Assembly: GCA_933228675.1 (NCBI GenBank)
Contig: OW121743.1
Span: forward strand, 83,142,759 to 83,206,758
DNA: 64,000 bases
Origin: Stomorhina lunata
Taxonomy: Eukaryota > Arthropoda > Insecta > Diptera > Rhiniidae
Direction: 5' to 3'
Shown piece after piece: positions 47,445 to 56,774 of this stretch (its first letter is position 1; each line of letters begins with the position of its first letter). A model generated the notes under the pieces. The model saw only the letters and a program-made list of their open reading frames with translations, did no database searches and was not told the origin of the DNA. Both the position numbers and the translations under genes were made by a program.

Positions 47445-47620
47445 GAGGTGCTCTACTTTGAGGACACATAGCTTCCCTCCTGATAAGTCTACAGATTCCA
47501 AATTCTAAACTGAAGCTCGAATCCCTCTCGTCACAAGCCATATGAAATTTCAAATTTTTAATTGAGCTTCCCCTTTAAAAGTTCTTGAATTATTTCCCTA
47601 ATTTTTTTTAAACCACTGTG
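47445..47620. mobile_element. Transib-like terminal fragment
   Basis: Read on the minus strand from 47620 it begins CACAGTGGTTTA, then has a T/A run, GGAAATAATTC, GAACTTTT, a GAAATTTCATATGG segment and ATTCGAGC. All occur in the same order in the end of the Transib at 9933. The opposite end was not found, so this is a solo end or the remnant of a deleted or non-autonomous copy. It lies about 320 bp upstream of the SDR start codon. Confidence 0.6.
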
Positions 47621-47940
47621 CGGCACCCCTCGAAAAAGTAAAAAAACACCTCCCTAATGTACGAATTAATATTATTTTAGCATTTTTCATATTATATTTT
47701 TTTACAGCATTTAAACCGCACTCATGGATTGAAAATTTTCCAGTCGTCTACGTGATTTCAAAGTGTTCATATCTAGAAAATTCGTTCTACTTAATCTTTA
47801 ACGTTTGCAAATAAAAGCAAAAACGCAAAAAATAGAAAAAAAATTGCATAAACGAAACAAATTTGTAATTTCAAAAGAGACAATCGTGATATCAAAGATA
47901 ATTTTCTGTTTGTTGTTTCTGCTCTACATATACTAAAGCA
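47621..47940 (+). promoter_or_regulatory. Presumed upstream/5' UTR region of the SDR gene
   Basis: This is the only unique-looking DNA between the Transib remnant and the SDR start codon. No reliable TATA box or initiator can be singled out in such AT-rich sequence. TATATTTTTTTACAGCATTT near 47691 also looks like a splice acceptor, so a 5' UTR intron is possible. Confidence 0.3.
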
Positions 47941-48765
47941 ATGGAACGTTGGCAAAATCGTGTGGCGGTAGTGACTGGCGCCAGTTCGGGTATAGGAGCT
48001 GCCATTGTCAAAGATTTGGTGGAGGCTGGCCTGATTGTGGCTGGTTTGGCGCGTCGCTTAGAACGTGTCGAAGAGATACGCAAATCTCTACCCTCGAAAC
48101 TTCAATCACGTTTACATCCCATCAAATGTGATGTCTCTAATTTGGAATGTGTAAATGAAGCGTTCGATTTGATTGAAAAGAAATTGGGTACTGTGGAAAT
48201 AATGATTAATAACGCTGGTACCTTTACAACTGGTCAAGTATTAACTATGGATATTGATGCTGTTCAGCAAACACTACAAACAAATGTCATGGGTATTGTC
48301 TATTGTACACGACGAGCCTTTCAATCAATGCAAAAGGCCAACATTAATCATGGCCATGTCGTGTTAATAAATAGTGTGGTGGGTCATGGTATCTTCAATC
48401 CACCACCCGGTTCATTGCCCACCTTCAATATATATCCACCCTCAAAGTATGCAGTGACAGGATTAACGGAAGTTCTTCGCCAGGAATTTCGTGAATTGAA
48501 AACTAAAATAAAAATAACGGTAAATACGCAATTGCAATAAAGCTCTACGCTCACATTTCAATTATCTTTTTTCCTATGTGTTCGTTTGTAATTTTAGAGT
48601 ATTAGCCCTGGTCTTGTGGACACTGAAATTGTGCCGGATGTTTATAAAAAAATGACAATGTTAAAGGCTGAAGATATTTCCGCAGGGGTCATGTATTGTC
48701 TGGGCACTCCACCGCATGTACAAGTGCATGAATTGACTATTAAGCCAGTGGGAGAATTATTTTGA
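47941..48765 (+). CDS. SDR-family NADP(H) oxidoreductase (farnesol dehydrogenase/DHRS11-like)
   Basis: Two exons (47941-48519 and 48598-48765) join across a 78-bp GT-AG intron to encode 248 residues, the normal length for a classical SDR. The cofactor-binding motif is TGASSGIG (residues 12-19). Arginines 38-39 (GLARRLERV) suggest NADP(H) preference. NNAG lies at 90-93 and the conserved Asn at 115. Catalytic Ser145 (INSVVGH) and the YxxxK pair Tyr165/Lys169 (YPPSK) complete the active site. Exon 2 starts SISPGLVDTE. Without splicing the frame would run into the intron and stop at 48540. No signal peptide or membrane segment is seen, so the protein is probably cytosolic. Related insect enzymes oxidise farnesol or reduce carbonyls, but the substrate here is unknown. 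The paralogue exon at 16-192 indicates tandem duplication. Confidence 0.93.
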
Positions 48766-48811
48766 AATGTTTGCCTTCATGGCGTTGGCTGAAATGTAAA
48801 AGAGCTTAAGT

Positions 48812-48817
48812 AATAAA
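48812..48817 (+). terminator. Poly(A) signal AATAAA of the SDR gene
   Basis: AATAAA lies 46 bp after the stop codon, within a typical distance for a fly 3' UTR. Confidence 0.6.
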
Positions 48818-49164
48818 AAATTAAAAATTAATTCGATTAGAAGACCAAACAAAAATAATTTCAATTTTTTTGTTAATTACATATTTTTGCATTTCAGCCG
48901 ACTATATTTAAATAAATTACGTGATATGAAAACTTGTATTCTTTTCAATATATTAACGCGTTTCTGTGTGGGCAATTAAAATATTTAAAAATGTTAATTA
49001 ATTATAGTATATATTACAATTTTAATAATGAATAATAAGCAAGTTTTTGAAATTTGATGTTTGCAGTAAATAAAAATCATTTTTTTGTGAAAAAATTCTT
49101 TATTTAAATTTACTTTGAAAAAATTGTATGCAAAATTAACGTTGAAATTAATGAATTATGTAAT
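48818..49164. other. Intergenic DNA, no gene seen
   Basis: AT-rich DNA downstream of the SDR gene. Nothing recognised. Confidence 0.4.
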
Positions 49165-49320
49165 TTAACAATAAATTGTCTATCACATTAATAAATAAAT
49201 GTAATAGACTGGGACTTAGTGCGAATAATTTTTAAAGAAAATATTTTTAAAGAAAATTCTGTTACATTAATAAATAAATGTAACAGATTTGGGATCAAAT
49301 GCAAATACTCTTCTTTTTGA
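49165..49320. mobile_element. Foldback MITE remnants
   Basis: Two adjacent end fragments share the family words. ATCACATTAATAAATAAATG with GACTGGGACTTAGTGCG (49175-49225) resembles the MITE at 31515. TGTTACATTAATAAATAAATG with GATTTGGGATCAAATGCAAA (49260-49310) resembles the right end of the MITE at 39324. They are partial copies beside a decayed satellite block. Confidence 0.6.
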
Positions 49321-49321
49321 A

Positions 49322-49500
49322 GAAAACTTTTATAACAAAAAATTTTTATAAAACATTTTTATAAAAAAATTTTAATAGAAAATTTTTCTTACAAAAAATT
49401 TTAATAGAAAATTTTTATAACGAACAAAAATTTTTTATAAAAAATGTCTTATTACAATTTTCATAGAATATTTTTTTGAATGAAAAATGTTCATAAAAAT
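49322..49500. repeat. Decayed CTATAG-superfamily satellite
   Basis: AATAGAAAATTTTTATAACG and AAAATTTTTATAAAAC-type units, few and diverged, lie directly beside MITE remnants. Confidence 0.5.
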
Positions 49501-49563
49501 TTGTAAAATTGTTTAAAATATAAATATTGTTTAAAACAGTACAAAAAGTTTTTAAAAAGTCAA

Positions 49564-49985
49564 AGGATGACACAGCAGTTCAAGATGATTCTGCAGTTTA
49601 AGGATGACTCAGCAGTTTTAGGATGACTCAGCAGTTTAAGGATGAATCAGCAGTTTTGTTTTAGTATTACTCAGCAGTTTTGCGATGATTTGTTAGTTTG
49701 AGGATGACTCAGCAGTTCATTTTGATTCTGCAGTTTTAAAATAATTCAGAAGTTTAAGAATGACTCAGCAGTTTAAGGATGACTCAGCAGTTTAAAGATG
49801 ACTCTGCAGTTTTGCGATGATTTGTTAGTTTTAGGATGACTTAGCAGTTTTTTTAGAATGACTCAGCAGTTTAAGGATGACTTTACAGTTTAAGATTATT
49901 CAGCAGTTTTAGGGTAAATCGATAGTTTAAGGATGACTCAGCATTTTTGGGATGACTTAGTAGTTTTAGGATGCCTCAGCTGTTT
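49564..49985. repeat. ~20-bp minisatellite with TGACTCAGCA core
   Basis: About twenty units of roughly 19-21 bp follow GATGACTCAGCAGTTTAAG. Seven units keep the exact 10-mer TGACTCAGCA (at 49605, 49624, 49705, 49761, 49780, 49859 and 49934); others differ by one or two bases. TGACTCA is the AP-1 site, and TGACnnnGC is the antioxidant response element bound by CNC-bZIP/Maf dimers (CncC in flies). The array starts about 0.8 kb past the SDR stop codon. Regulatory use is inference. Confidence 0.9.
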
Positions 49986-51414
49986 AAAATTGTTTACCCA
50001 TTTTTAATTTTTTAACCACTCAAATTGAAAATCATGAGTTTGGTGTTTTATGAATGTATATTGATTCGGGTTTAAATTATGTTTCTATATGCTTTGATTC
50101 AAAAGATACTTATGGGCTAAAAAAAAGTACCAACAATTTGTTTTGCAAAATACGAATTTGTCTGTATTACGAATGAGTCTGACTTTATATCTTTCGTTAT
50201 ACTGGGAGTTACCTGTATTTGATATAAATTGTATTTCTGGCTGCATTTGTTTACAAGATTTTTTTACATTTTTATTTCATTAGTCGAAAAAACTCATATT
50301 TCAGATTTTTTTTTGTTTTTATCCCTTTTTTCTTAGGAGATATAACGCAGGTAATCCCTGGTTAGATTGGCTCTAATCTTTGGGAGTTATTTTGACCTTT
50401 TTATTTGATGACTAAAATTGGCACTTATGTAAATTTTCATTGAAACTAATTTAATTTAGGAATTCATTATTTAGAAAAATTTTCTTTAAGACAGTTTCTA
50501 TATGAATTTTTTTTAATATTTTACTTAAAATAATCATCTTTAATTTTTATTATATTTTTATCTATGTTCGTGTGGAAGTTGAAAAGGTTTGCCGGAAAAG
50601 CACGATCAGACTTATGAATGTCAATGACTAAAATTGCTTTGAACTAGAGTAAACATCACGAAACATCAGCGTATCAGAAATAAAAAGCTATAATGTCAAC
50701 AACGTGAAAAGCATTGTACAACCAATTTTAGAAACAAATTTACGCACAAGCAAACTTATTAGGCTGGCTCATAAAAAGTATACTTATGTATATAAATATA
50801 TAAAAAAAGGTTTTATTTTATTGAAATATATTTCTTTGTTTTTGCGAAAAATTCAAATTGACTCAAGATTTATAATCTATCAAAATGAAGACCCACAAGA
50901 CAGAGTCTACCACAAATTAAAGATCAAAGTCTTAGTTTTTTAACAATATACGAGTATAATTTTTCTGCTTATTTTAGCTTGAAATATAATATGTCAGACT
51001 AAAACTACTTTGTTTTTTTAAGTATTTAAATTCTAAATATTAGATTTCAAATTTATTTCTTTCTATTTTATTGAAGTCGGTCTAATATTTTTATTTCTAT
51101 ATACATATATCTTTTTTAACTTTTTAACAGTTGTTTTTCTTCTTTTTTGTTGCGGCAAAGCCTGACGCTGTCAATATTGCATTTGACATAAAATGCAATA
51201 TACGCGCGTTATTTATCTTTTTGATATAAGAAAAAAAAAAGGAAAATGCAAAACTTTTAGAGGAAAAAGGATAAGTAAGAATGACAAATACTAAACAAAA
51301 CGGATGTATACTCTTACAAATTTTTGCATAGTTTTTAATAGGCGTGTGCAGGAAAATAAGATAATACAAAGCTTTTGTTCTGTATGTTTTAGGTTAGTTT
51401 AAACATTTTTCTTT
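49986..51414. other. Intergenic DNA, no gene seen
   Basis: Short open frames without recognisable motifs. A small hairpin (TATTGCATTT / AAATGCAATA) lies near 51174-51202. Confidence 0.4.
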
Positions 51415-51845
51415 TATTATTTAAGTTACTAATTATTGATTAAAGACCAAATTTGCAAACATATGCAGATAATTTATATATTGGTTTAAAGCAGAGACTT
51501 AAGCTATTATTTTGGATTCTTTTTTTCAAAACAGTTCTATAAGCTATTGATGTTTATAAATAATTTAAGGTCAAGAATGTTAATATTTGCAGAAGATGTA
51601 TATATTTTAATAAATCATAGAACATTAATTTAATTTTGGAAAAATTTAATGTTGTAGATTTAATTTGAAAAATGTTATAACCTAAGGAATTATTAGTATT
51701 ATGTCTTATTCAAAATTTTTTTTTTTATTTTAGATCATGCTACTTATTACTGATTTTAGGCCAATTATGCAAACATATGCAGATGGTTTATATATTGATA
51801 GAAAGCTTATAATTTGGAATTTTATTTATAATAAATTCAGTATCA
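51415..51845. repeat. Two diverged direct repeats
   Basis: About 100 bp at 51420-51540 and again at 51735-51840 share TTGCAAACATATGCAGAT / ATGCAAACATATGCAGAT followed by TTTATATATTG and AAAGC. Moderate divergence suggests an old duplication or a decayed element. Confidence 0.5.
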
Positions 51846-52194
51846 TTGGTTTTATTAGCAAGAAGTTGTAGTATAATAAAACTATGGACAATTTTTAACT
51901 TTCATAAAAAATCCTTAAACCAAAAAAATTTTATTTTCCAGTGCTTTTGAAATAAAAAAAATATATTCTTGTATTAATTTAAATAAATTCAATTGTTCAG
52001 TTGTCAATTGTTTCACAGATCGGATAACGCTTTGATTTGATTGCGTCTTAGCCTTGTTTTAAAAACTTACTCGTATCAAGTATTTTTTATAGAGTGACAA
52101 AAGTTCAAATCGTGAAAAAGCAAGTACATTTTTTTTTTATTGGAAAGAAAATTTAATGAAATTAATGTTTAAATATGATTTCTGTCATGTGGCC
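51846..52194. other. Intergenic DNA, no gene seen
   Basis: AT-rich, with no recognised homology. Its right edge adjoins the mariner relics. Confidence 0.35.
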
Positions 52195-52625
52195 TAGCGA
52201 TTTCTTTTGCATGGCCACCACGGGAAAGCTTGCAGAAGTCTAGACGCTGAACCATATTTTCGACGGTTTTCAAGCATAAATTGGCCGGTACTGCTGCAAT
52301 TTCACGTTCGATATTCGTACGAAGTTTATCAATCGTCGTTATTGGCATAGCCCCACTGGAAATAGTCTAATGGCGTCAAATCGCTCGATCGAGGACAATT
52401 TCGTGATTGTGACATTAGCTGTATGGCTTGTGGCGCCAATGAAGCGCCGGCCCATAAACCAATGATGACGTGTGGATTGCTGCCTGACCAATAACGCATA
52501 TTATGTTTGTTCATCATAAATTGGACGTATCGCTCTTAACGTTGAGGCCACTGACTCCGAATTTCGATCGTAAATTTTAATAATTTCGTCTCGTTGTTGG
52601 CTCGTATATCTTTCCAACATGAAAT
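52195..52625 (-). pseudogene. Mariner-like transposase, internally deleted copy
   Basis: The minus strand shows an intact N-terminal start, MLERYTSQQRDEIIKIYDRN (from 52622), which stops after SVASTLRAIRPIYDEQT. It then jumps to NKHNMRYWSGSNPHV, normally after the first catalytic Asp, and on to SSDLTPLDYFQWGYA, the third catalytic Asp region. The C terminus is TNIEREIAAVPANLCLK with RGGHAKEIAR. Most of the central domain, including the first two catalytic acids, is deleted. It lies directly after another mariner relic in the same orientation. Confidence 0.75.
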
Positions 52626-52639
52626 GCCAAACTTTGCTG

Positions 52640-53425
52640 AAGAGAAATGTCAAAAGAGCATCAGAAATTTGGCGTCGTCTGCTGTCGCTGTACTTTTGTA
52701 GCGTCTCTGCTAAAAACAAACCGATAAAACTCCAATTAAAAAAATTTGATAGGGTTAAGTCATACAATCTTGGTGGCTTATTAATTGGGCCACATGTTTT
52801 TATCAAAAGTTTCTTTGAGTACATCACTTGTAGCTCTCGCAGTGTGACATGTAACTCAATTCTGTTGGAACCACATGTCAGCAAGATTAATGCCACGAAT
52901 CATCTTCCCTTTACAGTTTACCATTGACAGTAACATTCTGACCATTATGGTTTTTGAAGGCATGTAGGCCAATAACTCCGCCAGACTATAAAGCTCACCA
53001 ATCAGTAATTTTCTGTGGATGCAATCATGTTTTGACAAAAGCTTTTAGATTCTTTTCACTCCAAATAAGACAATTCTGCTAATTTACGTACCTATTCAAC
53101 CAGGAGTGGGCCTCGTTGGAAAATAAAATTTTTAAAGGAAATTTTTAATTAATATCAATTCGTGATTCATAATGAAATTTCTATAAAAATCACATATATT
53201 TTGTTTCTAAACCTACAAAAGTTGGTTATACCGACCTATAGAGTTCTTCGTTTAAAGTGATCGCCTGGTAATCGTCGTTCTTAAAAAAATATGGCTCAAT
53301 ATGGCTCACACCAAACAGTGACATTTTTCTGATAAATTGAAAGGTCCTAGATCGCATGTTGACTTTTATCATAAAAATAACCGTCCCTGATGGCCACGGG
53401 TCGGAGCAAATAGAATACAACAAAA
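52640..53425 (-). pseudogene. Mariner-like transposase relics, at least two overlapping copies
   Basis: From 53423 the first piece reads SHIEPYFFKNDDYQAITLNE and ELYRSV, a mid-to-late catalytic segment. A second piece follows from about 53145 and restarts earlier in the protein: FSNEAHSWLNRYVN (first catalytic Asp changed to Asn), LHPQKITDW, then LADMWFQQN and a diverged CGPINKPPRLYDLTLSNFF, with stops and shifts. Because an earlier region follows a later one, two truncated copies must be present. Both are non-functional. Confidence 0.72.
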
Positions 53426-54335
53426 AAATAGTCGGCAGAGTTATAGTCTATAGAAATTTTTTTATCACAAATTGTTCGATAGAAAATTTATCAAAAAGGT
53501 TTTTATAGACAATTTTCTTATCAAGAATTTTTCAAAAGACAATTTTTTTATCAAAATTTTTTCTATAGAAAACTTTTTTTATCAAAAATTTTTCTAAAGA
53601 AAATTTTTTATAAAAAGTTTTTCTATAGAAAATTTTTTTATCAAAAATTTTTTCTATAGAAAATTTTTTTATCAAAAATTTTTTCTATAGAAAATTTTTT
53701 TAATTTTTTTTTTCTATAAATTTTAATTTTTCTATAAATTTTTTTTTTTTATCAAAAATTTCTTATTTAAAATTTTTCTATAAAAAATTTTTTCATCAAA
53801 AATTTTTCTGTAGAAAAATTTTTTATCAAAAGTTTTTCTATAGAAAATTTTTTTATCAAAATTTTTTCTATGGAAACTTTTTAGAGAAAAATATTTTTAT
53901 AGAAAAAAATCTAATTTTTATCGAACAATTTTCCAAAGAAAAATATTTTTATTAAAAATGTTTCTATAAAAAAATATTTGGATCGAAAATATCTAAAAAA
54001 TATAAAATTGTTTAATATTTAAATTTATTTCTGTTTTTAAAAATATTCCCAATATTTACAAAAATATTCCCAATGTTTACAAATAATAGTGACGTGGCAA
54101 CAATGGTCGAGATTATATTTCTTTGTTCTCTCGAGCCATATATTTTGTTGCAGTAAATTGGATTTTGATTTGTTTCTTGCCTATTTTGTTGTTGTCTTTT
54201 CCTTGACAAAGCGGCACCAACCAACTCTGTTAACATACAAATGAATGATTTTAGTACTCATTTTCACGAGTTTTATTAATGATCGTGGTATTAACGAAAA
54301 TTAAAAATATACATCGTCTACTGGTGGTAGCCGAT
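53425..54335 (+). mobile_element. Composite satellite-bearing repeat, copy 2 (short)
   Basis: The left flank AATAGTCGGCAGAGTT (53428-53443) matches 15929-15944. A short array (53450-53990) follows. The right flank (54000-54330) repeats TATTTACAAAAATATTCCC, CGTGGCAACAATG, ATTGGATTTTGATTTGTTTC and GCGGCACCAACCAACTCTG of copy 1. The array is about 0.55 kb here against 3.2 kb in copy 1, so array length varies while the flanks stay constant. Confidence 0.72.
53450..53990. repeat. CTATAG satellite array (TTATC spacer), short
   Basis: Units of about 30 bp with TTTTCTATAGAAAATTTT and TTTATCAAAAA, diverged at both ends. Confidence 0.85.
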
Positions 54336-56276
54336 GCTGATGGACCTTGGAAGATTATTTGCTTTAGATATCGGAAGACATTTTGAAATTGTTCCTTACC
54401 GACAAACAGTCGCTTACTCTATAAGAAATGAGACAATTTATTAAATAATAACTAACGGAATGACAAACTTATATAAGCAATTTCTGTGTAAACATGTTGC
54501 TCCCTAATGTAACATTTTACAAAGACATAATGTAGTTTTTTCTTCTAAGGAGTTAGCTTGGCTGCAATGTTTCCATATTTTCCTGTTTTGCAAATTATGT
54601 CTTTCGATAACGGAAAAGTGTGGTTTAAATATGTTTAACTAACTCATGCGTTGCAATTTGATTGATAAGACTAAGACTTAAGTAAAGGAAATATATTTTT
54701 CAAAAAAAAAAACTTTTGGAAGCTTTCAACTTGGGGAATAGGAATATTGTTAAGTATGGCAAAAACTTTAATTAGTTAATTTGGGGTATTCACAGGGTAT
54801 TTTATCTCTTTTATCTGTATTAAGTCCTTTTTTACAATTGCTTAAAAGTTAAACCTCCTTATTCATAAACGAAAAATAAACTTTTGACAAACTAAAAAAT
54901 CAAATTTTCCGCAGCCTTTGATTATTTTGTAATTCGATTATGTTAATATAAAATAAGCGAAAAAAGATTTTCAAAAATGTCATTAGTCACAACTTTGACA
55001 ATATGAATACCCTTAATGTAGAAAATATATTACCCCTTAATTATCAAAGGGTTATAATGCGAATTTTGTATGAAAAATTTAATTTATAAGCTTATCACAA
55101 CAATATTTTGTTTATGAAGAATATTATAATTAATAAAATCATTAATTTATTTGTTTACATCTGCATATAAAACCTTGATTTCTCTATCAACTTCATTGTT
55201 ACTATTTGTTGTGTTAAACAATTGAAAAATTACATTTAAGTGTTAAAAAAGTGCCAACAAACATTTTATAAAATTTTACTTTTTAGCCTTTCCAAAACAC
55301 AAAAGGCCATATTTTTATGCAACAGTAACAAAGTACTCCTGAAGGACCAGAAGGCTCTTTAATAAAAAAACAACATCCCTGTTGAAAAACTCAACATGCA
55401 TATGTAAAAAACTGCAAATTATCCACTAAAAAACAAGAGATTTCGTATGAAGTTTAACATCAAAAACACTCATACACTTATGTATATCAATACATCCACT
55501 TGACTCAATTTCTACATTCCTACAACACACGTGACTATGAGAAAAAACTGGCAAAACAAAAAAAATGGAATGAGTAAAGGAGCAATCAGCCATGCATACG
55601 GAAAAGCGGATATTGGAAGTACTACTTTGATGGGCGCCATTGATGATAATAACATTGGCGATAGTGTTCCTTTCTGATGGTATTAAAGGGCATTTACTTT
55701 AAGGCTACGGAAAGCCAGTTTAACACAATAATACATTTATACATATGGACATCAGGTTTTTTTTATTGGGCGAGTTTGCAGTCAATGTCATATAACACTA
55801 CTCCACAAAATGAAACTTTTTGCGTTACAATTGACCACCACTGTATTTTTTTTATTTGTTGTGGTCTCCTAATTATAAAAACTGTCGACAATTCAATTAA
55901 TTTTGTTTTTTTTATAGGAATATTTTCAAAATTTTGCTATTTTGATAGGACTATTTGCAAAGTTTAATTGTCTTTAAAGTCATAGTCAAAATAAAATAAG
56001 TAATATTTAAATAGCCTACATTTTAGCTGTTATATATTTATTATTCTACTGCATACTTTTAGGCTCTAATATATATATATTTTTATAGGAAAATTTTTAA
56101 AATTTTGCTATTTTTATTGTATCTTTAAAACGAATTGTTCAGTTTTGTTGAATATTATAGAATATAATTTTTTGATATGTTTTACGGATTCTGTGTTATT
56201 TGCACTTTAATTGTAACACAATTTAAGAAAAAAATAATTATATCCATAGAATTTTAAATTTTGGGTGTTTTTGTAC
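54336..56276. other. Intergenic DNA, no convincing gene
   Basis: It is mostly AT-rich. A less AT-rich patch at about 55560-55680 holds a 35-codon open frame (55570-55677) starting MSKGAISHAYGKADIG. I do not recognise it and do not call it a gene. Confidence 0.4.
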
Positions 56277-56281
56277 TTACG
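56277..56281. repeat. Target-site duplication TTACG, left copy
   Basis: It matches 59305-59309 directly outside the opposite Transib end. Confidence 0.9.
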
Positions 56282-56665
56282 CACAGTGGACGAATCAAGC
56301 AATTTAGCGGCATTTTATTAATAACTTTTTAAGTTTTAAAGATTTTTTAATGAAACTTAGTATATGTATTATATATTGAATGAAGAATAAGTGGACTAAA
56401 TATAATTGGAATTGGACCGTTATTTCTGGTACCTCCCGCACAAATGTTTTTATTTTCGAAATAGGGGTTGACACCCAATATATTAAAAATAATATCACAT
56501 TTGGCAAAAATAAATTCATTTCCAACAAAAGTTGTGAATAATTTTGTTTTATCAATTTTTGCATTTCTACCTATTTTAGGCATTATTTTAGGAAATTAAA
56601 CATTATTTTAAAAAGTTTTCGAAAAGTTCGTATACATTTTTTTTATTTTTTTTACAGTTCATATT

Positions 56666-56671
56666 TTTATT
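56666..56671 (-). terminator. Poly(A) signal of the Transib transposase
   Basis: AATAAA on the minus strand lies about 100 bp after the transposase stop codon and inside the element. Confidence 0.45.
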
Positions 56672-56774
56672 AACTAAAGTTGTTAATTATAAAAAAATAA
56701 ATTAATAAATAGAATACTTATAATGAAATGAAACACTTTCCAAGTATATGGAACAGTTTTTGTTGTCTATGCTT

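Noticed and set aside
55570..55677. 35-codon frame starting MSKGAISHAYGKADIG in a less AT-rich patch
   Set aside because: It is too short, no splice partner or homologue was recognised, and it could be chance. It is left as a note for comparison with transcripts.
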